DNA of 64,000 bases from Hyphomicrobiales bacterium (lineage in GTDB: Bacteria > Pseudomonadota > Alphaproteobacteria > Rhizobiales > Devosiaceae). Of the stretch, positions 44,402 through 52,760 are shown one piece after another. The notes below the pieces were generated by a model. It saw only the letters and a list, made by a program, of their open reading frames with translations, had not been told where the DNA came from and did no database searches. Every line of letters starts with the position of its first letter. The first letter of the stretch is position 1. Where the stretch lies: the NCBI GenBank assembly GCA_900470445.1, contig UCAU01000003.1, forward strand, positions 127,059 to 191,058, written 5' to 3'. Made by a program: the position numbers and the translations under genes.

Positions 44402-44566
44402 GGTCGCTTTCTCCCCTCGCCAGGACTGCCAGCCTAAGCGATTCGGCGAGCGGGGAGGAAATAACGACCGGCGAATCGAGCCGGCCACCGCCCCATTGCG
44501 GACGCCGGCCGCTTGGCCGATGCTCCCCAAAAGCTGCCATGCTCGATCGGAAAGGGAGTCCCGCTT

Positions 44567-45079
44567 ATGGCTGAAGCTGTCGTCAATCTTGATACGCTGC
44601 CACTCAAACCGGACATTGTGGGCACGCGCTTCGCCAACCAATACGCCGAAATCGGCACGGCGCTCGGCCTTAAGGCCCTGGGCGCCAATTATCTCGTCGT
44701 TCCGCCCGGCAAGACGTCGATGCCGTTCCATCGCCACCACACTTCCGATGAGCTGTTCTTCATCCTTTCAGGCCAGGGGGTATACCGCTTCGGCGATGAC
44801 CGCATTCCGGTGCGCGAGGGCGATTGCCTGGGGGCTCCGGCGGCCGGGGCGGCCCATCAGCTCATCAATACCGGCAGCGAGCCGCTGCGCTATCTGGCGC
44901 TGTCCAACAATACCAATGCCGAAGTGATCGAATATCCCGACAGCGGCCGCGTCCGCGTGGATGTCGGTCTCTCCGGATTCCACCGTTACGATGGCACCTT
45001 CAAGCAAGGCGGCCGGCTGACCCCGCTCGGCTATTGGGAGGGAGAAAATATCGACGACGCGGATAGTCCGGCGGACTGA
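44567..45079 (+). CDS. Cupin domain protein
   Basis: A 170-residue single-cupin protein. The metal-binding motifs are PFHRHHTSDELFFILSGQGVYRF (two His, Glu) and GAAHQLINTGSEPLRYLAL (His). AAAGGGAG precedes the ATG at 44567; an earlier in-frame start at 44513 lacks one. Divergent from the ABC exporter, with 165 bases between. Cupins of this length are often dioxygenase-like or sugar-binding; substrate unknown. Confidence 0.85.
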   Translation: MAEAVVNLDTLPLKPDIVGTRFANQYAEIGTALGLKALGANYLVVPPGKTSMPFHRHHTSDELFFILSGQGVYRFGDDRIPVREGDCLGAPAAGAAHQLINTGSEPLRYLALSNNTNAEVIEYPDSGRVRVDVGLSGFHRYDGTFKQGGRLTPLGYWEGENIDDADSPAD

Positions 45080-45147
45080 ACAAAGCCGATCCAGCGGCCG
45101 GAACGGCGGTTTTGACCTGCAGCGTTCCGGGGAGGCGAGCGCCTTGC

Positions 45148-46299
45148 TCAGGGCGTCGCGTCGGATTGGGGATATTCGAGCTGCATGGCGACCACATTTT
45201 TTGTGCCCTCGCCATATCGGTCAGCGATCGCCGCAAGGCCTTGATCCAGCGCCGCGGCGGGACTCTGGCCCGAAGATATCGAGACCCTGTCTGCCGCCGG
45301 CCAATCCTGCATGTCCCGGTCGGGCAGGATGGACAGGCCATTGGCCGTCACGACCGGCGCCATCGAAGCCGCGAACGTCGTCGCGTGGGACCGGTAGGTC
45401 CGCGACCAGGCATCGGCCACCAGTGCCAGCGAGACCTCGTCCATTCGCGGCTCCAGAGCAATGCCGAACTCGTCGCGGTTCCAGAAGGCGAGCGTATTGG
45501 CAAGCACGGTGGTGGCGAACGGTCTTGTGAACCGGAATGCGCTGCTCGCATGCCGCGCGTCCCAATGCTCAAGGCCGAGATCACGCGCCGCCGCACTGGC
45601 CTTTTGCGGGCCGGCAATGGCCTCGATCAGCGTCAGCATCATGGGCATGGATGCGGTGATACCGGTGGTCGTCACGACATTGCCGTCGGCCACGAAGCGC
45701 CGGTCGGCGACATAGTCGATCGTCGGGTTGCGCTGCAGCAATTGACGCAGATAGTACCAATGCGTCGTGGCGCGCTTGCCATCGAGCAAGCCGGCCGCGC
45801 CGACCACTTTGGCCCCCGCGCAAACGCCGATGATGATGGCCCCTTTTACCGATTGCTGCTGCAGCCAGGCCAGAACTGCCGGATCGTCATCCCGGCTCAT
45901 CGCCGGCACGATTATATAGTCCGCCCCGTCCGGATGCGCCGCGTCGAATGCGGCAATAGTGGCATCGGGCTCGACCTTGAGCGCGGGATAGAGTTGCACC
46001 GGACCGGGGCCAGTTGCCAGCATCAGCACATCGGCAATGTCGGCCCGCCGCAGAATTCCGGTTGGTATGAGGTAATCAGTCGTCTCGGTCGCGTCATTGA
46101 GCCCGATCACGGCAATCAGCGGCCGCTCGGCACTGGCGGGCCGCAGCGTCTCGAGCATGGCGGCCGTCTCGGCCTCCGGCACCGGCGGCGCCGCGGCCCC
46201 GCCCGCTGACGGCAGGGACGCCAGCCAGAGGCCAAAGCCGCCCGCGCCCAGTATGGCAATACCGAGCAATGCCCATGCCGCGACCCCACGTTTCCGCAC
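45148..46299 (-). CDS. Membrane-anchored DJ-1/PfpI family protein
   Basis: A 383-residue protein with one N-terminal hydrophobic anchor (about residues 7-30, WALLGIAILGAGGFGLWLASL), a short Ala/Pro linker, then a DJ-1/PfpI domain (about 60-245) whose nucleophile elbow is GVCAGAKVVGAAGLLDGKRATTHW with Cys160. Residues 245-383 form an extra region with no HTH I can see. The start is GTG 46299 after AGGAGGG. It faces the GlxA-type regulator at 46389, which has the same domain fused to an AraC HTH. Probably periplasmic sensing or enzymatic. Confidence 0.8.
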   Translation of the reverse strand: MRKRGVAAWALLGIAILGAGGFGLWLASLPSAGGAAAPPVPEAETAAMLETLRPASAERPLIAVIGLNDATETTDYLIPTGILRRADIADVLMLATGPGPVQLYPALKVEPDATIAAFDAAHPDGADYIIVPAMSRDDDPAVLAWLQQQSVKGAIIIGVCAGAKVVGAAGLLDGKRATTHWYYLRQLLQRNPTIDYVADRRFVADGNVVTTTGITASMPMMLTLIEAIAGPQKASAAARDLGLEHWDARHASSAFRFTRPFATTVLANTLAFWNRDEFGIALEPRMDEVSLALVADAWSRTYRSHATTFAASMAPVVTANGLSILPDRDMQDWPAADRVSISSGQSPAAALDQGLAAIADRYGEGTKNVVAMQLEYPQSDATP

Positions 46300-46352
46300 G
46301 CCACCCTCCTGCGCTGAACCGCATCTTGACGACAGCCTAGCCTGCGGCCGAC

Positions 46353-46370
46353 TATGTCCGAAATGACATA
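46353..46370. promoter_or_regulatory. Palindrome TATGTC-N6-GACATA in the DJ-1/GlxA divergent promoter
   Basis: TATGTC (46353-46358) and GACATA (46365-46370) are exact complements with a 6-base spacer. It lies midway between the starts at 46299 and 46389, so one bound regulator could act on both genes. Confidence 0.45.
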
Positions 46371-46388
46371 TATCGGGCAAAAACAGCC

Positions 46389-47330
46389 ATGCCGCGCAGG
46401 ATTGGTTTCGTCATTCATCCAGGCTTTCAATTCCTCGACGTCGTCGGCCCGACGGCAGCATTCGAGATCGCGTCCCGCTATGTGCCGGATGGTTATGCCC
46501 TTGAAATCCTGGCGCCCTCTGCCGGCATGGTCACCAGCTCCAGCAGTCTCGAATTGGCGGCGGGGCCGCTCGGCATGGATGGTCTCGACACCATCATCGT
46601 CTCGGGCGGCCAACTGGTCTGGGACATGGCCGCCTTCCACGCCGTGGTGGACTGGCTGAAAACCATCCAGCCCCGCCGCCTCGCCAGCGTGTGCTCGGGC
46701 GCCTTCCTGCTGGCCGAGGCTGGTCGGCTGGACGGGCGCTTGGCCACCACCCATTGGGAAAGTACCGAGCGTTTCCGGCGCCACTACCCGCGTGTGCGGC
46801 TGGAGCCGGACCGCATCTTTACGCGCGACGGCGACATGTGGACCTCGGCCGGAATTTCGGCGGGCATCGACCTTGCACTCGCCCTGATCGAAGACGATCA
46901 CGGCCCCTCGATCGCCCGCCGCACCGCCCAGCAACTCGTGGTGCACAACCGCCGCCCCGGCGGACAGTCGCAGTTTTCGGGCCTGCTGGAGCTGGGCGGA
47001 CGATCCGGACGCTTCGCGGCTCTGCTCGCCTGGGCCAAGGCCAATCTGGGCGAGGCGTTGACGGTCGAGCAGCTTGCCGAACACGCCGCAATGAGCCCGC
47101 GCAATTTCTCGCGCGCCTTTCTGCGCGAAATGGGCACCACACCGGCCAAGGCCATCGAGCAGCTTCGGGTTGCCGCTGCACGCGACGCCGTCGAGGCCGG
47201 GAGTAGCAGCCTGGAAGAAATCGCCCGCCAGATCGGCCTCAAGGATGCCGGCCGGATGCGGCGCGCCTTTCTGCGCGTCCTGGGGCAATCGCCCCAATTG
47301 CTGCGCCGGTCACTCCGCGACCGGGTTTAG
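46389..47330 (+). CDS. GlxA-family AraC-type transcriptional regulator (DJ-1/PfpI plus HTH)
   Basis: A 313-residue regulator. An N-terminal DJ-1/PfpI domain (residues 1-185) has the elbow VCSGAFLLAEAGRLDGRLATTHWE with Cys102, and two AraC HTH motifs follow at the C-terminus (EQLAEHAAMSPRNFSRAFLREMGTTPAKAIEQLRV, EEIARQIGLKDAGRMRRAFLRVLG). Such proteins activate catabolic genes for amines, arginine or small stress metabolites. Divergent from a membrane-anchored DJ-1 protein, which may be its target or cognate sensor. Confidence 0.93.
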   Translation: MPRRIGFVIHPGFQFLDVVGPTAAFEIASRYVPDGYALEILAPSAGMVTSSSSLELAAGPLGMDGLDTIIVSGGQLVWDMAAFHAVVDWLKTIQPRRLASVCSGAFLLAEAGRLDGRLATTHWESTERFRRHYPRVRLEPDRIFTRDGDMWTSAGISAGIDLALALIEDDHGPSIARRTAQQLVVHNRRPGGQSQFSGLLELGGRSGRFAALLAWAKANLGEALTVEQLAEHAAMSPRNFSRAFLREMGTTPAKAIEQLRVAAARDAVEAGSSSLEEIARQIGLKDAGRMRRAFLRVLGQSPQLLRRSLRDRV

Positions 47331-47362
47331 AACAGCAGACATCATGGGCCCGCCTTCCGATC

Positions 47363-48034
47363 TCACCCGGCGTGCCGGCCCGCAGCAGCTGCCGCAAGAA
47401 GATCGACCACCTCCTGGTCACTGGTCTGCCCGAAGCTGACATAATGCTGGCCGACCGAGCCGAAAGGCTCTGGGGTCGCGAGACACACCACCCCGTCGGC
47501 CTCCTCGCGCAGGCGATCCATCGTATCGGGCGGCGCCACGGGAACGGCGAGCACCACCCTGGCGGCGCCAGCCTTGCGCAAGGCACGCAATGCGACAGTG
47601 ATCGTGCTGCCGGTGGCGATGCCATCATCCACGATGACCACTATTTCCCCTTTTACCGGCAGCGCCTGGCGGGAACCAAGATAGGCCTTGCGGCGGCGTT
47701 CGAGCTCGATCAGCTGGCGCTGCGTCTCGGCCTCCACATAGTCCGGCGGCGGCTTGATGATCGCCATCGCTTCGTCATTGAGCACGATCTGCGGATCTGC
47801 GCCGTCGACCAGCGCTCCGATGCCGTATTCTTCATGCCCCGGAGCGCCAAGCTTGCGCACCAGCAGCAGATCGAGCGGCGCCCGCAAGGCTTGTGCGACT
47901 TCCAAGGCCACCGGCACCCCGCCACGCGGCAGCGCCAGGACGATCGGATCGTTGAGCCCCAGGCCAGCAACCGCCTTGGCCAGGCGCCGTCCGGCCTCCC
48001 GCCGATCGGTGAACAGGGCTGATGTCGCAAACAT
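47363..48034 (-). CDS. Phosphoribosyltransferase-fold protein
   Basis: A 223-residue type I PRTase: VLALPRGGVPVALEVAQALRAPLDLLLVRKLGAPGHEEYGIGALVDG then the PRPP loop VVIVDDGIATGSTITVALRAL. This class is annotated generally as phosphoribosyltransferase and is often found in stress or dormancy gene sets; no nucleobase specificity is evident. GGGAG is eight bases before the ATG at 48034; a TTG at 48049 is the other option. Confidence 0.88.
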   Translation of the reverse strand: MFATSALFTDRREAGRRLAKAVAGLGLNDPIVLALPRGGVPVALEVAQALRAPLDLLLVRKLGAPGHEEYGIGALVDGADPQIVLNDEAMAIIKPPPDYVEAETQRQLIELERRRKAYLGSRQALPVKGEIVVIVDDGIATGSTITVALRALRKAGAARVVLAVPVAPPDTMDRLREEADGVVCLATPEPFGSVGQHYVSFGQTSDQEVVDLLAAAAAGRHAG

Positions 48035-48215
48035 GACGTCAACTCCCAACAGGACTGCCGATCAACGGCTGCAAGCATTTGCCATGCGGCCGGCTGCTCG
48101 GCGTCCTCAAAACCTGAACGCCGGGGATGCGCCATGGTTCACCCAAAGGCGCATGCACCGATGAATTCGCCGGTCCTGCGGGACGAACATGGACTCAATC
48201 TGTCTATGGGAGAAG

Positions 48216-48305
48216 TGGCGGAGAGAGAGGGATTCGAACCCCCGATGGAGTTGCCCCCATGCCGCATTTCGAGTGCGGTGCATTCAACCACTCTGCCATC
48301 TCTCC
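48216..48305 (-). tRNA. tRNA-Ser (anticodon CGA)
   Basis: A 90-base leftward tRNA with encoded CCA (48216-48218) and discriminator G. Acceptor GGAGAGA pairs with TCTCTCC. The anticodon stem CCGCA/TGCGG encloses loop CTCGAAA, anticodon CGA, reading serine codon TCG. A long variable arm (CATGGGGGCAACTCCATC) confirms class II tRNA-Ser. Confidence 0.97.
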
Positions 48306-48422
48306 GCGAGATCGTCAGCGGCCCCTAAGGGCGCCCGGTCGACACGGGCGGGCTTATGGCATAGCAAAGCGGCGCCCGCAACAGTCTTGTCGCGGTTGTG
48401 CATGAGGTTGGCCGTGCCCGCT

Positions 48423-48875
48423 ATGGCGTTGTTTGTCTATGGAACCCTGCAGGACGCCGATGTACTGGCTGCCGTGCTCGGCCGCCCGGTTGATATCGCC
48501 GCGCTACGCCCCGCCAGCGCCCCCGATTTCAAGGCCGTTGCCTATCCCGGTCGGGTCTATCCGGCCCTGGTCCCCTGCCCCGGCACAACCGCTCCCGGCC
48601 TGCTGATTGGCGGCCTCGATCCCCTCGATCTGGCCGTGCTCGACGCCTTCGAGGGCGAGGAATATCGCCGCACGACCATCACCATTGTGCTGGATGAAAA
48701 CGCCGTCCAGGCCCAGGCCTATCTGCCGGTCATCGCCATTCCCGCCATCGCACCCGCCTGGTCGCTGTACCATTGGTCCACCGCCCACAAACCCCAGGTG
48801 ATTGCCGGCGAGACCAGTACGGCGCAAAGTTTACGCAGGCGCCTCAGCGCTTTGCTGCCGGGCGAAGCGAGTTAG
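48423..48875 (+). CDS. Gamma-glutamylcyclotransferase-like (AIG2/GGCT fold) protein
   Basis: A 150-residue protein with the family start ALFVYGTLQDADVLAAVLGR (the YGTL motif) and LDAFEGEEYRRTTITIVLD, where the catalytic Glu lies in the FEGEEY stretch. These enzymes form 5-oxoproline from gamma-glutamyl compounds, or act on related amines. An in-frame start at 48402 is also possible; the chosen ATG gives the tightest match. Confidence 0.85.
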   Translation: MALFVYGTLQDADVLAAVLGRPVDIAALRPASAPDFKAVAYPGRVYPALVPCPGTTAPGLLIGGLDPLDLAVLDAFEGEEYRRTTITIVLDENAVQAQAYLPVIAIPAIAPAWSLYHWSTAHKPQVIAGETSTAQSLRRRLSALLPGEAS

Positions 48876-48952
48876 CTCACAATTGTGTGGCTAGCGAACC
48901 CGATGCCTGCGCTTTACGTTGCCTCAACAGCAACAGCAGGATGGAGTTCGAG

Positions 48953-49723
48953 ATGAAGCGTCGTGATCTGGTTGCGGGCATGGCAATATTGCCGCTCATG
49001 CCCTGGGGCGTGACTACGGCTTTCGCGCAAGACAATGGAGCAGGCATGAACGGCGACACCATTCAGACCAGCGCGGGCGATCTCGTCATCCACCCGGTGG
49101 ACCACGCCAGCCTGGTGCTGGTCCAGGGCGACCAGGCGATCTATGTCGACCCCGTCGGCGGCGCCGCCCGCTATGAAGGCCTGCCCGCCCCCACCGCCGT
49201 TTTGATCACCCACGGCCATGGCGATCATTTCGATGTGCCCACACTCGAGGCCATCGCCAAAGACGTGCCGCTGCTGACCAATCAGGACGTCTTCGACAAA
49301 CTCCCCGAGGCGCTCAAGGCCAATGCCTCCCCCATCGCCAACGGCGCCGAAACCACCTTTGCCGGCCTACCCCTCAAGGCCATCCCCGCCCATAACACCA
49401 CTGCCGACCGCATGAATTATCACCCCGTCGGCGTCGGCAATGGCTATCTGCTGACCTTCGGCGACAAGCTCGTCTACGTTGCCGGCGACACCGAGCCCAC
49501 CCCCGAAATGCTGGCGCTATCCGGCATTGCCGTGGCCTTCCTGCCCATGAACCTGCCCTATACGATGACGGTGGACCAGGCCGCCGAGGCGGTAAACGCC
49601 TTCAAGCCTTCCATCGTCTATCCCTATCACTACAATGACAGCGACCTCGACGCCTTCGAGGCCGGCGTCACCGCCGATGGCGTGGAGGTCCGCCGCCGCG
49701 ACTGGTACGCCAAAAGCGCTTGA
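48953..49723 (+). CDS. Exported metallo-beta-lactamase-fold hydrolase
   Basis: A 256-residue protein. The N-terminus MKRRDLVAGMAILPLMPWGVTTAFAQ is a signal peptide with twin Arg before Asp-Leu, resembling a Tat leader. Metal motifs include THGHGDHFDVPTL (HxHxDH variant HGHGDH), VAGDTEPTPEML, and a final YPYHYNDSD. It looks like a UlaG/L-ascorbate-lactonase-type or RNase-Z-type MBL enzyme. GGAG precedes the ATG at 48953. Substrate unknown. Confidence 0.88.
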   Translation: MKRRDLVAGMAILPLMPWGVTTAFAQDNGAGMNGDTIQTSAGDLVIHPVDHASLVLVQGDQAIYVDPVGGAARYEGLPAPTAVLITHGHGDHFDVPTLEAIAKDVPLLTNQDVFDKLPEALKANASPIANGAETTFAGLPLKAIPAHNTTADRMNYHPVGVGNGYLLTFGDKLVYVAGDTEPTPEMLALSGIAVAFLPMNLPYTMTVDQAAEAVNAFKPSIVYPYHYNDSDLDAFEAGVTADGVEVRRRDWYAKSA

Positions 49724-49751
49724 GGCAAGCGGCAAAGCCTGACGAGACGCC

Positions 49752-49780
49752 TTGACTCTTGGGGCTTTTGCCCCGATAAG
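49752..49780 (+). promoter_or_regulatory. rplU-rpmA promoter
   Basis: TTGACT (49752-49757), a 17-base spacer, GATAAG (49775-49780): a strong housekeeping-type promoter. The spacer contains the palindrome GGGGC-TTTT-GCCCC (49761-49774). Start would be near 49787, giving a leader of about 170 bases before rplU. Confidence 0.7.
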
Positions 49781-49880
49781 CGCCCCCGGAATGCGTGCCG
49801 GCTCGTCTGGCGCGCCTCTCTTTATTGAAAAACGCTGCTTGAGGCTGCCTGCCGGTTTTACTGCCGGCCCAGTTTGAAGT

Positions 49881-49951
49881 CCGCAGGACAGGCTTTCCCT
49901 GCGGCGCCGCAAAGCGCGACAGAAAGGGACCAGGCGTTTGACGCTCCTGGT
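49881..49951 (+). promoter_or_regulatory. Structured rplU leader (two stems)
   Basis: CCGCAGG (49881-49887) pairs with CCTGCGG (49898-49904). ACCAG...GCGT (49929-49937) pairs with ACGC...CTGGT (49941-49951) and ends six bases before the rplU ATG, so it would cover the ribosome site. This could be a ribosomal-protein autoregulatory leader. It does not match one I can name. Confidence 0.45.
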
Positions 49952-49957
49952 TGAACT

Positions 49958-50698
49958 ATGACTTTTGCCGTGATCAAAACCGGTGGCAAGCAGTACAAGG
50001 TTGCCGCCAACGACGTTCTCAAGATTGAAAAGCTCGACGCCGAAGCCGGCACCATCGTGACCTTCGACCAGGTCCTGATGATTGATGGGCAAGTCGGTGC
50101 TCCCCTGATCGAAGGCGCGCTTGTCGCTGCCGAACTGCTTGAAACCCGCAAGCAGAAGACGGTCATCATCTTCAAGAAGAACCGTCGCCACAATTACCGC
50201 CGCCGCAATGGCCACCGCCAGCTGCTCTCGACCGTGCGCATCACCGAAATCCTGACCGGCGGCGCCAAGCCGACCATCAAGGCTGCTGGTGTCGCTGCCA
50301 AGACCGATAGCGTCGCTGCCGAAAAGCCGGCCAAGGCCGCCGCCAAGACTGCTGCGCCCAAGGCCGCGGCTCCCAAGGCTGAAGCCGAAACCAAGGCACC
50401 GGCCGCCAAGAAGGCAGCCAAGCCTGCTGCCGATTTCACCGACGACATCAAGCTGATTGGTGGCGTGGGCCCGGCTCTCGAAAAGAAGCTGAATGCCGCT
50501 GGCATCACCAGCCTCACCCAGATCGCTGCCTGGAAGAAGGCCGACGTCGCCAAGTTCGACGAAGAGCTGGAATTCCACGGCCGCATCGAGCGCGACGAAT
50601 GGGTTGCCCAGGCCAAGGATCTGGTTGCCGGCAAGCCCCCGCGCGCCAAGATCGACCAGGAAGCCGTGGCCGACAAGGCCGAAGACAAGACGAAGTAA
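49958..50698 (+). CDS. rplU: 50S ribosomal protein L21 with C-terminal helix-hairpin-helix extension
   Basis: The first 102 residues are ordinary L21 ([29 protein letters not shown], then [28 protein letters not shown]). Residues about 103-160 are an Ala/Lys-rich linker, and about 160-225 form a helix-hairpin-helix-like domain ([45 protein letters not shown]). The total of 246 residues is over twice the E. coli L21. The extension is known in rhizobial L21 proteins, but I know of no assigned function. Followed 12 bases later by rpmA. Confidence 0.97.
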   Translation: MTFAVIKTGGKQYKVAANDVLKIEKLDAEAGTIVTFDQVLMIDGQVGAPLIEGALVAAELLETRKQKTVIIFKKNRRHNYRRRNGHRQLLSTVRITEILTGGAKPTIKAAGVAAKTDSVAAEKPAKAAAKTAAPKAAAPKAEAETKAPAAKKAAKPAADFTDDIKLIGGVGPALEKKLNAAGITSLTQIAAWKKADVAKFDEELEFHGRIERDEWVAQAKDLVAGKPPRAKIDQEAVADKAEDKTK

Positions 50699-50710
50699 GG
50701 ATACCTCACC

Positions 50711-50977
50711 ATGGCACACAAAAAAGCAGGCGGTTCATCCCGCAACGGTCGTGATACCGCTGGCCGTCGTCTTGGCGTCAAGAAGTTTGGCGGCGAAGAC
50801 GTGATCGCTGGCAACATCCTGATCCGTCAGCGCGGCACCAAGTGGCATCCCGGCACCGGCGTTGGCCTGGGCAAGGACCACACCATCTATGCACTGGTCG
50901 ACGGCAAGGTTGCGTTCCGCACCCGTGCGAAATCGCAAGTTTTCGTTTCCGTCGAGCCGGCAGAGGCCGCCGAATAA
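50711..50977 (+). CDS. rpmA: 50S ribosomal protein L27
   Basis: An 88-residue L27: [62 protein letters not shown]. The N-terminal AHKKAGGS tail reaches the peptidyl-transferase centre and is intact, with no cleavable leader of the Firmicutes type. Cotranscribed with rplU. A strong terminator follows. Confidence 0.98.
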   Translation: MAHKKAGGSSRNGRDTAGRRLGVKKFGGEDVIAGNILIRQRGTKWHPGTGVGLGKDHTIYALVDGKVAFRTRAKSQVFVSVEPAEAAE

Positions 50978-51045
50978 TCCGGCAGGTCTTGTGAACCCAG
51001 CCGGTGACCAGTTCCCCGGCTCGTGTTCCTGACGAGCGAAGTTTC

Positions 51046-51078
51046 AAGGGGAACCGGTGCGCCGGTTCCCCTTTTCGT
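51046..51078 (+). terminator. Terminator after rpmA
   Basis: AAGGGGAACCGG (51046-51057) and CCGGTTCCCCTT (51062-51073) form a perfect 12-bp stem with loop TGCG, followed by a short T run. It separates the ribosomal genes from the GNAT-obgE set. Confidence 0.88.
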
Positions 51079-51190
51079 TTCCATCAGAGAACACCAAAAT
51101 GCACGCCACCCGCACCCAAGCCGTTCTAATCGCCGTACGAGCCCGCAAAGCCGCCCGTGGCATTGGCCTCTTGTGTCGGGACGGTGCGAG

Positions 51191-51706
51191 ATGACGCCCA
51201 TTGCAACCGAACGGTTGATCCTGCGCGAGCCAAGTCTTGCCGATGCGCCCTGCTATGCCCTGGGCGTGGGCGAATATGACGTGGCCCGCTTCCTCACCCC
51301 CGTGCCCTATCCCTATACTTTGGGCATGGCGATCGATTGGCTGCGCCGGACCGAACCGGCCACCCCCGAGCGCTCCACGCTGATCATCGAATTGCCCGGC
51401 AAGGGCCTGATCGGCTGCGTCTCGCTGGTCGGCGAACTCGGCTTCTGGATTGCCCGCCCGCATTGGAATCGCGGCTATGGCACCGAAGCCGCGCGAGCCC
51501 TGCTCGACTGGCACTTTGCCGGCACCGACGCGCAGGCCGTCACCTCCAGCGCCCATCACAACAATGCTGCCTCACTCAGCGTGCAGAAAAAGCTGGGCTT
51601 TGTGCCCACCGGCACCGAACCACGATTTTCCCAGACCCTGCAGCGCGATGTGGATCACGTGGTAACACAGCTGACACGGCAGGCCTGGACTGGGGGGAAG
51701 CGATGA
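51191..51706 (+). CDS. GNAT family N-acetyltransferase (first of four)
   Basis: A 171-residue RimJ/RimL-type acetyltransferase: IATERLILREPSLADAPCYALGVGEYDVARFLTPVPYPYT at the start, FWIARPHWNRGYGTEAARALLDWHF (acetyl-CoA loop region), and NNAASLSVQKKLGFVPTG at the end. GGTGCGAG precedes the ATG. Its last four bases (ATGA) overlap the next gene. Possible ribosomal-protein N-acetyltransferase by location; target not proven. Confidence 0.92.
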   Translation: MTPIATERLILREPSLADAPCYALGVGEYDVARFLTPVPYPYTLGMAIDWLRRTEPATPERSTLIIELPGKGLIGCVSLVGELGFWIARPHWNRGYGTEAARALLDWHFAGTDAQAVTSSAHHNNAASLSVQKKLGFVPTGTEPRFSQTLQRDVDHVVTQLTRQAWTGGKR

Positions 51707-52236
51707 TTGACAAGTTTAAGCAGGCTTTGCCCGCAACGATCGCAACCGATCGTCTGTTGCTGACTACGCCCGTTCTGGCCCATGTGCCCGAAATGGCCGT
51801 GCTGGCCAACAACGAGCGCATCTATCAGGTTCTATCGCGCCTGCCCCATCCCTATGACGAAAGCCATGGCCGCTTTTTCGTCGAGACCATTGCCCGCGGG
51901 CCCGAAGAATTCGCCTGGTCCATTCTGCGCGAGGACGCCTATATCGGCACGATTGGCCTGCATCTGCTGCCCGACCGATTGCCCGAGCTTGGCTATTGGC
52001 TGGGTGAGCCATTCTGGGGGCAAGGCTATGCCACCGAAGCCGCCCTTGCCGTTGTGGCCGCGGTCAAGGCGACGGGTCTGGTACCCGCCTTGCGCTCACG
52101 CGCTCTGCTGGACAATGCCGGCTCACGCAAGGTCCTGGCCAAAGCTGGCTTTGTGCAAACCGGGGAAGGTCTCGACCCCGACGGCACGCTCAAGGGCGAG
52201 CGCATGGCCCTGGTTGAGTTGGAGTTCGCGTCATGA
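51703..52236 (+). CDS. GNAT family N-acetyltransferase (second of four)
   Basis: A 177-residue RimJ/RimL-like protein: IATDRLLLTTPVLAHVPEMAVLANNERIYQVLSRLPHPYD, then LGYWLGEPFWGQGYATEAALAVVAAV (acetyl-CoA motif) and NAGSRKVLAKAGFVQTGEG. Overlaps its neighbours by four bases at both ends. Similarity to the other three copies is in the same three segments, suggesting duplication. Confidence 0.92.
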   Translation: MIDKFKQALPATIATDRLLLTTPVLAHVPEMAVLANNERIYQVLSRLPHPYDESHGRFFVETIARGPEEFAWSILREDAYIGTIGLHLLPDRLPELGYWLGEPFWGQGYATEAALAVVAAVKATGLVPALRSRALLDNAGSRKVLAKAGFVQTGEGLDPDGTLKGERMALVELEFAS

Positions 52237-52760
52237 TCGCAATGCGCAGCGCCCTGCCCGACCTCATCCGCACCGAGCGGCTGACCCTGCGCGCGCCGGC
52301 CGTCACCGATCTCGCCGATCTGGTGGCGCTGGCCAATAATTGGCAGGTCGTCGAGCCGACCGCCGTCATGCCCTTTCCCTATTCCGAGGATGACGGCCGC
52401 GCTTTCCTCGCAACGATCGGGGACGCCGACACGCCCCGCGCCTATGCCATTGCCAATGGCGAGGACCGCCTGATGGGCGTGGTCAGTCTCAAATTTGCCC
52501 AAGGCAAAGCGCCGGAGCTGGGTTATTGGCTGGGCCAACCCTATTGGGGCAAGGGCTATGCCCCTGAGGCAGCGACCGGTCTTGTGCAGGCCGCGAGCGC
52601 GTCAGGCATTGCCGAGATCAATGCACGAGTGTTGGAGAGCAATGCCGCCTCGATCCGCGTGCTGCAAAAAGCCGGCTTCACCATCGTCGAGCACACCCAT
52701 AGCGTGGTCGAGCGCCATCGCGGCAAGCCCCTGCTGATCATGGCCTGGAGGGCGCCATGA
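52233..52760 (+). CDS. GNAT family N-acetyltransferase (third of four)
   Basis: A 175-residue acetyltransferase: IRTERLTLRAPAVTDLADLVALANNWQVVEPTAVMPFPYSEDD, LGYWLGQPYWGKGYAPEAATGLVQAA, NAASIRVLQKAGFTIVEHT. Start at 52233 overlaps the second gene (ATGA); an in-frame ATG at 52242 is possible. Overlaps the fourth copy by four bases. Confidence 0.92.
   Translation: MIAMRSALPDLIRTERLTLRAPAVTDLADLVALANNWQVVEPTAVMPFPYSEDDGRAFLATIGDADTPRAYAIANGEDRLMGVVSLKFAQGKAPELGYWLGQPYWGKGYAPEAATGLVQAASASGIAEINARVLESNAASIRVLQKAGFTIVEHTHSVVERHRGKPLLIMAWRAP

Noticed and set aside
48127..48154. ATGCGCC/GGCGCAT inverted repeat before tRNA-Ser
   Set aside because: Seven-base arms with a 14-base loop in high-GC sequence are weak evidence; no partner gene start nearby.
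49761..49774. GGGGCTTTTGCCCC as a terminator for the upstream hydrolase
   Set aside because: There is no T run after it, and it sits precisely between good -35 and -10 boxes, so it is better read as part of the rplU promoter.
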